Shown: positions 39,835-47,809 of the stretch, one piece after another
Position numbering within the stretch: position 1 is the stretch's first letter
Layout of the letters: every line of letters begins with the position of its first letter
From: Peribacillus sp. FSL H8-0477
GTDB lineage: Bacteria; Bacillota; Bacilli; Bacillales; DSM-1321
Assembly (NCBI RefSeq): GCF_038002765.1
Contig: NZ_JBBODE010000002.1
Location: 310,001 to 374,000, forward strand
DNA length: 64,000 bases
Direction of reading: 5' to 3'
Notes under the pieces: model-generated
Told to the model about the DNA's origin: nothing
Databases searched by the model: none
The model's input: the letters and a program-made list of their open reading frames with translations, nothing else
Program-made: the position numbers and the translations under genes

Positions 39835-39856
39835 TTTAATCAATCGATTGATTAAA
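39835..39856. promoter_or_regulatory. 22-bp perfect palindrome, copy 2
   Basis: This is the same 22-bp palindrome as at 37917 (centre AATCAATCGATTGATT), here between the SGNH gene and purT, about 180 bases before purT. Confidence 0.7.
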
Positions 39857-39959
39857 TTTGGGGACACCAAAATTTTTCTGTATATAACCAATATGTATTG
39901 TACGTTATGAGGTAGGTTTTTTATGTTAATCTAGTATTATAATTGATTTATTGTTGTTA

Positions 39960-40002
39960 AAAACGAATAATACTAGATTACTTTATTATAATAGTTCGTA
40001 TA
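39960..40002 (+). promoter_or_regulatory. PurR box pair upstream of purT
   Basis: AAAAACGAATAAT and, in inverted orientation, TAATAGTTCGTATA carry the CGAA/TTCG cores of PurR boxes with 27 bases between cores, close to the known arrangement of two boxes 16-17 bases apart. Confidence 0.65.
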
Positions 40003-40035
40003 TAATGAAAAAGAGAAAAGGGGAGGTTGACTAAT

Positions 40036-41196
40036 ATGTATAAAGCTAAGAAAATTTTACTGTTAGGATCTGGAGAATTAGGAAAAGAAGTGATTATTGA
40101 AGCACAGCGCCTGGGTGTAGAGACGATTGCTGTTGACCGTTATGCAGATGCACCAGCGATGCAGGCAGCCCACCGCAGTTATGTGATTGATATGCTGAAT
40201 GCAAAAGAGCTTCGGGAGATTGTTGAAAGGGAAAAGCCTGATTTAATTGTGCCTGAAATTGAAGCGATTGCAACGTCTGAACTTATTAAGTTGGAGGATG
40301 AAGGATTTACAGTCATTCCAACGGCTCGTGCAGCTAAACTGACGATGGATCGGGAAGGCATTCGTAGACTTGCTTCTGAGACATTACAAATACCCACAGC
40401 TGGATATCAATTTGCTGATACATATGAAGAATTCGTGAAGGGTGCGTATAAAATCGGTTTCCCAAATGTAGTGAAACCATTGATGAGCTCTTCAGGTAAA
40501 GGGCAAAGTGTATGTCTTACTGAAGAGGATTTAGAAACCTGTTGGCAGACAGCCATGGAAGGAGGGCGTGTGCAAAACGGTAGAGTGATTATTGAAGAAT
40601 TTATTTCATTTGACTCAGAAATAACGCTATTAACAGTTCGAACTGTTGAGGGTACAAAGTTTTGCGCACCGATTGGACATATCCAAGAAGGCGGTGACTA
40701 TATTGAGTCTTGGCAGCCTCATGATATGACAGACCAGCAAATAGAGGAAGCTCAACGGATTGCACATACGATTACGGATGAGCTGGGTGGTTTAGGTCTA
40801 TTTGGAGTAGAGCTGTTCTTATCAGGAGAAAAGGTATACTTTAGTGAAGTTTCTCCACGGCCGCATGATACGGGGCTTGTTACACTAGTTACACAAAACT
40901 TATCCGAGTTTGCCTTACATATCCGTGCCATTTTAGGATATCCGATTCCAGAAATTACGTTGGTTACTCCAGGAGCGAGCCGTCCCTTGAAGGCACCGAC
41001 TGAAGCTGAGAATTATAGCATCTCAGGAGTTGAGGAGTCGTTGTCCACTCCAAACACTCAAATTCGTATTTTTGCTAAACCCGTTACGAAACAGGGACGC
41101 CGCGTTGCAGTAGTTCTTTCTTCAGCAGAGACGACAGAAGAGGCAAGAGTCCTGGCAAATCAGGCAAAAGGTTGTTTACAAGTAAACGAGAAATAG
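40036..41196 (+). CDS. purT: formate-dependent GAR transformylase PurT
   Basis: PurT makes formyl-glycinamide ribonucleotide from GAR, formate and ATP, the folate-free third step of purine synthesis. The 386-aa ATP-grasp protein shows [11 protein letters not shown], the N-terminal [10 protein letters not shown], the ATP-binding [11 protein letters not shown] and the metal site FGVELFL and [12 protein letters not shown]. The ATG at 40036 follows GGGGAGG; a TTG at 40027 is within reach but poorer. It stands alone between its own PurR boxes and terminator. Confidence 0.95.
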   Translation: MYKAKKILLLGSGELGKEVIIEAQRLGVETIAVDRYADAPAMQAAHRSYVIDMLNAKELREIVEREKPDLIVPEIEAIATSELIKLEDEGFTVIPTARAAKLTMDREGIRRLASETLQIPTAGYQFADTYEEFVKGAYKIGFPNVVKPLMSSSGKGQSVCLTEEDLETCWQTAMEGGRVQNGRVIIEEFISFDSEITLLTVRTVEGTKFCAPIGHIQEGGDYIESWQPHDMTDQQIEEAQRIAHTITDELGGLGLFGVELFLSGEKVYFSEVSPRPHDTGLVTLVTQNLSEFALHIRAILGYPIPEITLVTPGASRPLKAPTEAENYSISGVEESLSTPNTQIRIFAKPVTKQGRRVAVVLSSAETTEEARVLANQAKGCLQVNEK

Positions 41197-41221
41197 ACAT
41201 TGCCCGCTAATTAATTGAAAG

Positions 41222-41252
41222 AGTGCCATTCTATTAGAATGGCATTCTTTTT
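41222..41252 (+). terminator. terminator after purT
   Basis: AGTGCCATTC and GAATGGCATT form a 10-bp stem followed by CTTTTTG. Confidence 0.85.
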
Positions 41253-41350
41253 GTTTGGTATTCGTCTAGTGAGGTGATTACTACGCTAGAGGTCAATCGA
41301 AAGAAAGTATTTTTTTCTTTTTCAATTCAACGAGCATATTAAACTCTCTT

Positions 41351-42250
41351 CTAAAGTAACGCAGCCATTTCTTTCTCACCTGCATACTTTATTTGGATTA
41401 GGTTGTGGAGTTGATCTCGTGCTTGGTCCATTTCAGGGGTATTCGTGGTTTGAAGAATCCTGCATAAACGGATAATCCTTTCTTTAGGTAGACCATGAAT
41501 ATACTTCATTATAAAGTCTTGGTAATCGATGAAATACTGTTTCTTTCTTAACGCAGCTCCGGCAGTAGTTATAAATACATCATATGAAAAGTGCTCCTGA
41601 ATTTCCTCCTCATAGCGAATGATATAATCCAAAACATTTTTGTTAACTAGATTCCGTTGTATCTTAATTGCATCAGTAAGGTAACGAATAAATAACGGGC
41701 TGAATCCTTCCGGAAGGAGAGAATCCATTTCTAACTGCATATCTTTTCGAAGGTAAAATTGATTCAAACAACCGAGCTTTAGTTCCTTTATTTCATTATT
41801 GTGTATATACAAGCCAATTTTACGGAGGATTTCGTAGGCTTCCTGGTAATGGCCGGTATCAATTTTCTTTTGTACATACTGTATATTTTTATTTATTCCT
41901 TCAGTAAGTTTTACTTGATCAGTCAAAACTAGATCATCGAGCAGTAACTTTTTTTCACTCAAGCGCATGGAAAACTTCCACATACTATATCCAATAAGAA
42001 TCAGTGTTCCAAGAAAAGTTGTTAATAAAAATATGGTTAGGTCAAGGCTGCTTAAAGCAGTTATGACTAACAAGGCGAATAATAAAAGCAGGTGGTTTTG
42101 GAACTGTAGACGATACTTTCTTGTGAGAAATTGATCCAATGTGTAAAAACCTTTTGGACTGGAACAATTTTGACATCCGTACTCAGGAAAAAGAGTGTAG
42201 CTTTCACACCTTTTACAAAGATGAATTTCAGAAATTAATGATTTAGGCAC
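41351..42250 (-). CDS. zinc-ribbon membrane protein next to the vWA/GTPase cluster
   Basis: The 299-aa protein begins with a four-Cys zinc ribbon (LCKRCESYTLF and GCQNCSS), has two adjacent membrane helices at about residues 50-90 and a long helical cytoplasmic part (about 110-299) that looks like TPR/armadillo-type repeats (IDTGHYQEAYEILRKIG). I do not recognise the family. It is the second gene of a leftward pair that shares its control region with the vWA cluster, so it is probably part of that system. The start is a GTG at 42250 with no strong ribosome site. Confidence 0.65.
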   Translation of the reverse strand: MPKSLISEIHLCKRCESYTLFPEYGCQNCSSPKGFYTLDQFLTRKYRLQFQNHLLLLFALLVITALSSLDLTIFLLTTFLGTLILIGYSMWKFSMRLSEKKLLLDDLVLTDQVKLTEGINKNIQYVQKKIDTGHYQEAYEILRKIGLYIHNNEIKELKLGCLNQFYLRKDMQLEMDSLLPEGFSPLFIRYLTDAIKIQRNLVNKNVLDYIIRYEEEIQEHFSYDVFITTAGAALRKKQYFIDYQDFIMKYIHGLPKERIIRLCRILQTTNTPEMDQARDQLHNLIQIKYAGEKEMAALL

Positions 42251-42307
42251 AATAAACGTTGTCAGCTTAACAGACAGCTTCCTGATAGGATCACCCGCTT
42301 TCCTTGA

Positions 42308-42445
42308 TTATTTAGAATTAAGCAGTTCGATGATTCTATTATCAATACTTGGGGTGTCTTCTGCTATTATTTTATCGATATAAAGCATATGAATTTTCCT
42401 TACGAGAATAAGAAGAAATATAACGACGAAAATAATAAAAACCAT
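42308..42445 (-). CDS. 45-aa single-pass membrane peptide
   Basis: The peptide begins MVFIIFVVIFLLILVRK, a clear membrane helix with a following basic residue, and continues with the polar tail YIDKIIAEDTPSIDNRIIEL. The AAGGAGG ribosome site eight bases before the ATG is very strong, which is why I accept so short a gene. It lies 57 bases upstream of the zinc-ribbon protein on the same strand and divergent to the vWA cluster. Confidence 0.65.
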   Translation of the reverse strand: MVFIIFVVIFLLILVRKIHMLYIDKIIAEDTPSIDNRIIELLNSK

Positions 42446-42636
42446 CAGGTTATCCTCCTTGGTTCATAGGTTGTTAATTACATATATTTACTTTAATTAA
42501 AAATAAATGCAATAATTAACATATATTGTCTAACTAATTATAGTTAAAATGTAAATAAAATACTATAATATTCATATAATTTGCTATTTTCTATCTTTAA
42601 TAGATTGATTGTTTATGTATGTAAGGGGGGATATGG
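42446..42636. promoter_or_regulatory. AT-rich divergent control region
   Basis: This very AT-rich stretch contains several TATAAT-like boxes (for example TATAATATTC near 42560 and CATATAATTTG after it). It must contain the promoters of both arms of the vWA/GTPase cluster. No operator can be assigned. Confidence 0.5.
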
Positions 42637-44388
42637 GTGAAATTATCTAGATATATAAGTTTTGTTATGATCAGTTTGCTTTTAACGGCAGGTCTGCTGC
42701 CCATAAAGGGATACGCTGTGGATACTGGTGAAAAGATGGATGCAGTGTTAGTTGTTGATGTGAGCAATTCAATGAATAAAAGCGATAAGAAGAAAGTAAG
42801 TAATGAAGCAATGAAAATGTTTGTTGATATGTTATCCGTTAGCGGAGATAAGGTGGGGTTAGTTGCCTATACTGATCAAATTAATCGTGAAAAGGCCTTG
42901 CTGGAAATTCATTCTGAAGAGGATAAAACGGATTTTAAAGAATACATAGATTCCTTAACAAGAGGCTCCTATACCGATATTGCAATAGGGGTGAATGAGG
43001 CTGTGAAAATTCTTGATGCTGGCAAGGATAAAGGACATTCACCGTTGATTATTCTTCTGGCAGATGGAATTAATGAGTTAAATCCGGATTCAGGACGGAC
43101 GCAGAAGCAATCGGATAAAGATATGCAAACAGCCATTAATAAGGCAAAAGCGGAGGGCTATCCGATTTACACCATTGGTCTTAATGCAGACGGCAAGACT
43201 AATCAATCTGTATTAAAGAATCTATCGAAAGAAACAAATGGAATCTATTTCACGACCAATTCAGCAGATGATCTGCCAAGTATTTTGAGTGAGATATTTG
43301 CCAAGCATTTAAAACTTAAGGTTGTTCCAGTGAAAAATTTAACAGCGAATGGAAACTATCAAGATGTTGTCATTGATATTCCAAACGAAAATGTAATGGA
43401 GGCCAATATATCAATAACCACAAATAGACCGATTACTGCCAAATTATTTGACCCTGACGGCAAGGAAGTGAATATCCCTTCTCCAAATATTATTTATTCA
43501 AAGTCTAATGCTTATTCTCTCATAAAATTAATTAAACCGGCGATTGGTAAGTGGAAAATCCAAGTTAAGGGAACTAATAAAGACAAAATCGATGTCAATA
43601 TGATTTACAACTATGATCTAGGGCTTCACCTTGAGGAGCCTGCTAATAAGAACTACGGAAAGAATGATACCGTTGCAATCAAAGCATTTCTTGAAACGGG
43701 TGGAAAGAAGCTGCAAAGCCCTGTTATGTACGAAGAGATGAAAGCTAAGCTGCTGGTAACGGACTTAACTCTCAAAAAAGTGGTGGAATATCCACTGGAT
43801 ACTGATGGAAAGAATTTTTTTAGTAATTGGAAAATTCCTGATCAGCATAAATACGAGTTAAAGGTACTAGCGGAGGATAACAGCTTCTCACGTGAAACAA
43901 ACAGTATTGTTATTGATGCAAGCAGAAAGACTTCACCTGTTTTAGCAGAAGAGACTAAAGAGAGTGGAGTAGTAAAACGGCTTGGAATTGGAATCGGTTT
44001 ACTTGCCGCCATGTGCTTCGTTTTATATCTTTTGTCCTTGGTTAAGAAAGCAAATAGAGGATTTATTGGTCAGATGATTATAGAAGTAAGAGATGAAAAT
44101 ACGGGAGAGAAAACATCGCCTCAGTATCGAAAGCTGAATGCTTTTAAAGGAAAAGTGAAATTGCATCAGCTGCTTCAATTGGCACCTGAATTTATTGAAA
44201 CAGAGTCTATCATTCTAGTACCAGGAAAAAATGACACACTTATGCTCTATAACAAAGGAGAGGCTGTTATTGAACGATCGGGTAGAGCTGTTGACGCATC
44301 AGAAGGATTGGTACTTAAGAAAAATGATCGTTTGAAAATCATGCTCCATAAGGTCAATAAATCAATATCACTAGACTATATTATTTAG
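42637..44388 (+). CDS. secreted, membrane-anchored vWA protein
   Basis: The 583-aa protein starts with a signal peptide (SFVMISLLLTAGLLPIKGYA). A vWA domain from about residue 35 to 225 has a complete MIDAS: VLVVDVSNSMN (DxSxS), Thr in GSYTDIAIG and Asp in LLADGINELN. An Ig-like/beta-rich region follows, then a membrane helix at about 450-470 (IGLLAAMCFVLYLLSLV) and a cytoplasmic C-terminal domain of about 110 residues. So it reads metal-dependent contacts outside and signals inside. The GTG at 42637 has AAGGGGGG upstream. It is the first gene of the cluster. Confidence 0.85.
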   Translation: MKLSRYISFVMISLLLTAGLLPIKGYAVDTGEKMDAVLVVDVSNSMNKSDKKKVSNEAMKMFVDMLSVSGDKVGLVAYTDQINREKALLEIHSEEDKTDFKEYIDSLTRGSYTDIAIGVNEAVKILDAGKDKGHSPLIILLADGINELNPDSGRTQKQSDKDMQTAINKAKAEGYPIYTIGLNADGKTNQSVLKNLSKETNGIYFTTNSADDLPSILSEIFAKHLKLKVVPVKNLTANGNYQDVVIDIPNENVMEANISITTNRPITAKLFDPDGKEVNIPSPNIIYSKSNAYSLIKLIKPAIGKWKIQVKGTNKDKIDVNMIYNYDLGLHLEEPANKNYGKNDTVAIKAFLETGGKKLQSPVMYEEMKAKLLVTDLTLKKVVEYPLDTDGKNFFSNWKIPDQHKYELKVLAEDNSFSRETNSIVIDASRKTSPVLAEETKESGVVKRLGIGIGLLAAMCFVLYLLSLVKKANRGFIGQMIIEVRDENTGEKTSPQYRKLNAFKGKVKLHQLLQLAPEFIETESIILVPGKNDTLMLYNKGEAVIERSGRAVDASEGLVLKKNDRLKIMLHKVNKSISLDYII

Positions 44389-44399
44389 GGGGATAAGAC

Positions 44400-47300
44400 A
44401 TGAAGGCAACAGTTAGAGAGCATATCCAGCAACTTGACGTCTCAAAAGGAGGCGGAATAGTCAGCGATAAAATCCGTGTAGATACAATCGATAACCCTAT
44501 GTTGGTTATTGGTTTAGGAGGCACGGGAATCGATGCCCTTCTACGTTTGAAGTATCAGGTCAATAGACGATTTAAATTACCTGCGGATCCTATTTCTAAA
44601 AAGAAAAAAGAAAAACCGGCTAATATAGAATATTTAGCTTTTGAAACGAATGAACAAGATCAATTTAAGAAGTATAAAGGCATGGGACTCGATCCTGTCA
44701 CGGAATTCGTCCTTCTATCTAATGCTGAGATTGGAAGTCTCTTGCAAAACCGGAGTACGCTGCCGAGTTATATTACAGATTGGCTGTCACCGGAGCTTTT
44801 GATAACGGATGGAATCAGTGGTGCTTCAGGAGTGAGACAAGCAGGGCGTCTCTTATTATTTACCAAGATTAATCAAGTAGTCCAAACGATAGAGAGAAAG
44901 ATTAAAGTCTTATCTGAAGGGACCAATAAAAGGTTAACCGTATTTATCATGACTGGTATTTCTGGAGGAACGGGATCTGGCTGTTTCCTCGATATCTCTT
45001 ATATTATCCGCGGTATCCTTGAGAGGGAGCACGGCAGTGCCGGTGTAGATAAGGTTAGTATTCTAGGTTATCTATTCACGCCTGACGTGAACCTATCGAA
45101 TAAGAGCTTAAATACGCATACTAGCGAATATATAAAGAAAAATGGTTTTGCCGCTTTGAAAGAACTAGATTACTGGATGAATGTTGATGAACGCAATGAA
45201 CGATTCAAACAGCAATATGGAAACATCTTGAATGTTAACTCTGCTATGCCGCCATACAATCTTTGCCACTTAATTTCTGCCACCAACTTAGAAGGTAAAC
45301 CACTTGAAAATGCTTATGATTATACGATGAATGTGACAGCCGAAAATATAACGAATTTCATGGCGAATGAAGATAAACAATCTGGAGAAGAGTTTGCCAT
45401 CCACGATTATATAAGCAATATCGGTACAAATATTAAGCAGATGCATAAAGAATACACAGCCAATTATATGTATAACATTCTAGGAGCCTCCTCGGCTATT
45501 CTGCCGATAGAAGAAATGACTACCTACTTAGCATATAAAGTGTTTAAAAAGATGGAGAAGATGTTTCCTGCTGCCCCTTCACAGGAAGAGGTAGAGAATT
45601 TTGCTAATCGAATTGGGCTTGATGTAGATTCTGTCCATCGAAAATTTAATTCACTCGTACCCGAACCAATTCCGGGTTATGAAAATAGTGACCGTCTTAG
45701 TTATGCGAATGTGGTTAAACAGCAGATCATCAGTATGGATTCGGAACTAGACCAAGGATATCTCACTAAAGCCAGAGAAAATTACATAAAGATGAAAAAA
45801 CAATACCCAGCTGAAATTCTTGAAGAGTTTAAAGATCAAATTAGACGTACTTTCTTAAATCCCGAGCAAGGACCATTTTTCGTCTCACGGCTAATTTATA
45901 CTCATAAGGGCCATAGCCTCCTTAACTTGATTCAATCGTACATTGAATCATTAAAAGAACAGACCTATCGTAAACCAATGGAAATTTCCGATGCATCCGA
46001 TCAAGCTGCTGAAAAAATGGCTGATGCTAAAAGTGCATTGTTTTCAAAGGATAAAAAGAAAAATGCCTTTATCGCAGCTAAAGTAGAAGAATACTATCTG
46101 CGCGCCGACAAAGAATGTATGGAACAAATGGTCGATTTTTATCATGATATTCACACGATGATCAATGATGAAAATAGTAAAATGTACGCCGTGGTCACAG
46201 AAATTCTTAATTCATTAAACACAATATTTGAAAAGAATGGTGAGATTTTGACGCGCGGGCAAGAAAAACAAGATCAACAGGGGAATAAAACGTATTATTG
46301 GGATGTTGTTAGTGTTCCGGATATGGCCGAGAAGATTACCGAGATTCTGGAGACGAAAGACGGAAATGATATGATTCAAGATTTTACGAAAGAACTTCTT
46401 GATCAATCAAATCGTTGGGTGAAGGAGCAGGACATTGATATTATCAGTTCTATTTCGGATTTCCTAACTGATAAATTTGGAGATTTGATAACCAAGTCAA
46501 TGGAGGAATTTCTCGTTATGAAGTATGGAGAGGAAGAATCCATCGATCATATTGTTGAAAGGAAAATAGCCAAGACTCTCGATGAAGAAGCGATACCTGT
46601 ATTTCACTTGAATAATAGTGTAGGAAGCTTGGTATTCCCTTCTTGGGGATTTGTCTCTGTTCCAAGGCAGGCACCAAGTATTCTAAAAGGAATTAAAGAT
46701 TTTCAACGGACATCTGTCAGCGGCTCTCGTTTTACAGTAAAGGAAAGTGAAGTCCGTAATCGTATCTTCTGGTTGAATACAAAGAATGGAATCCCTTTGT
46801 TTGTCTTTACCCCACTTTCTAGTTATGAAGAGATCTATGAAAAATCAATCTTCGAACGTGAAGGTGTCGGACGTCATTTGTCGCAGACGAAAGCAATGAA
46901 CTGGGCCTATCTTCCATCTCCAATTCCTGAAAAGTCGTGGGGGGATATCTATGAAAATCCTCGATTAAAGGATTACAACAGGAGGGTTCGTTCGATTTTT
47001 AACGAAGCTAAACAATGGGGCATCATTAAAAATAAAGGAGAACATATCTCTTCCAATAATAAGTTTGAGGTCTATGTATCTGAACGCTTTAGTATGAAAG
47101 AATTCTCTATCAGCTATTTAGTGGAAGATGCGGCAGGGAAACCTAACTTTACAGAAATAAAACGCTTTAGAGCGGATCTTCAGCAACTTTTGAAGGAACA
47201 GCTGCCGACTGCTGTTACCAAAGATATCTTTTCCAGCAGTAATGAACAGGATGCGATTGAAAACTTTATTCGTACACCAAGATTAGTTGAGGCTGTTAAG

Positions 47301-47789
47301 GAAGAAATTCAAAAATACGTGTCGATTCAGGAAAAACTGAATGAATTAGATGCTCTCCTTCAGTCCTATAAGGATGAAGAAACTAGTCTGCAAACATTTA
47401 TTGAAATTTTATATACCGGTACCATAACCAAAAGAGGTGCTCTCTTTGTATACGATCATGATGTAGAAGAAGATAGCTGGGAACCACTCCTTAACTTAAC
47501 GAAGATCAATACGTTTATTGAATATGAGCTGTATCAAGTATATCGAAGTCTTGATTCTAAACGTAAAGCTCTTCTTGAAAAGAAAGCAGACCGCCGAAAC
47601 ACGCAAATGGCGAATAATACGGATACAGATTTGCTGACACAGAAGCTTGAACGTTTAATGACTGCGGCAAGAGACTCACGAGCTGAGCTCGAATGGACTC
47701 GAGATGAGCTTCCTAATGGTAATGAGGTATACGGCTTTTATAAGCAGATTCTTGACAGGTCAAATAGTCTAGTGAAAGTACTAAAATAG
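44400..47789 (+). CDS. large tubulin/FtsZ-like protein
   Basis: The 1129-aa protein has a tubulin-like GTPase region at its N-terminus: LVIGLGGTGIDALLRL at 36-50 and the phosphate-loop signature GISGGTGSG at 186-194. The length far exceeds FtsZ (about 380), with a long helical C-terminal part of unknown role. This corresponds to the tubulin-like (Tubulin_2 type) proteins found in bacterial operons with vWA and GTPase genes. It may polymerise with GTP. It starts 11 bases after the vWA gene, with AGGGGGATAAG as ribosome site. Confidence 0.85.
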   Translation: MKATVREHIQQLDVSKGGGIVSDKIRVDTIDNPMLVIGLGGTGIDALLRLKYQVNRRFKLPADPISKKKKEKPANIEYLAFETNEQDQFKKYKGMGLDPVTEFVLLSNAEIGSLLQNRSTLPSYITDWLSPELLITDGISGASGVRQAGRLLLFTKINQVVQTIERKIKVLSEGTNKRLTVFIMTGISGGTGSGCFLDISYIIRGILEREHGSAGVDKVSILGYLFTPDVNLSNKSLNTHTSEYIKKNGFAALKELDYWMNVDERNERFKQQYGNILNVNSAMPPYNLCHLISATNLEGKPLENAYDYTMNVTAENITNFMANEDKQSGEEFAIHDYISNIGTNIKQMHKEYTANYMYNILGASSAILPIEEMTTYLAYKVFKKMEKMFPAAPSQEEVENFANRIGLDVDSVHRKFNSLVPEPIPGYENSDRLSYANVVKQQIISMDSELDQGYLTKARENYIKMKKQYPAEILEEFKDQIRRTFLNPEQGPFFVSRLIYTHKGHSLLNLIQSYIESLKEQTYRKPMEISDASDQAAEKMADAKSALFSKDKKKNAFIAAKVEEYYLRADKECMEQMVDFYHDIHTMINDENSKMYAVVTEILNSLNTIFEKNGEILTRGQEKQDQQGNKTYYWDVVSVPDMAEKITEILETKDGNDMIQDFTKELLDQSNRWVKEQDIDIISSISDFLTDKFGDLITKSMEEFLVMKYGEEESIDHIVERKIAKTLDEEAIPVFHLNNSVGSLVFPSWGFVSVPRQAPSILKGIKDFQRTSVSGSRFTVKESEVRNRIFWLNTKNGIPLFVFTPLSSYEEIYEKSIFEREGVGRHLSQTKAMNWAYLPSPIPEKSWGDIYENPRLKDYNRRVRSIFNEAKQWGIIKNKGEHISSNNKFEVYVSERFSMKEFSISYLVEDAAGKPNFTEIKRFRADLQQLLKEQLPTAVTKDIFSSSNEQDAIENFIRTPRLVEAVKEEIQKYVSIQEKLNELDALLQSYKDEETSLQTFIEILYTGTITKRGALFVYDHDVEEDSWEPLLNLTKINTFIEYELYQVYRSLDSKRKALLEKKADRRNTQMANNTDTDLLTQKLERLMTAARDSRAELEWTRDELPNGNEVYGFYKQILDRSNSLVKVLK

Positions 47790-47809
47790 TCTTTTAATGG
47801 GGTATGATC

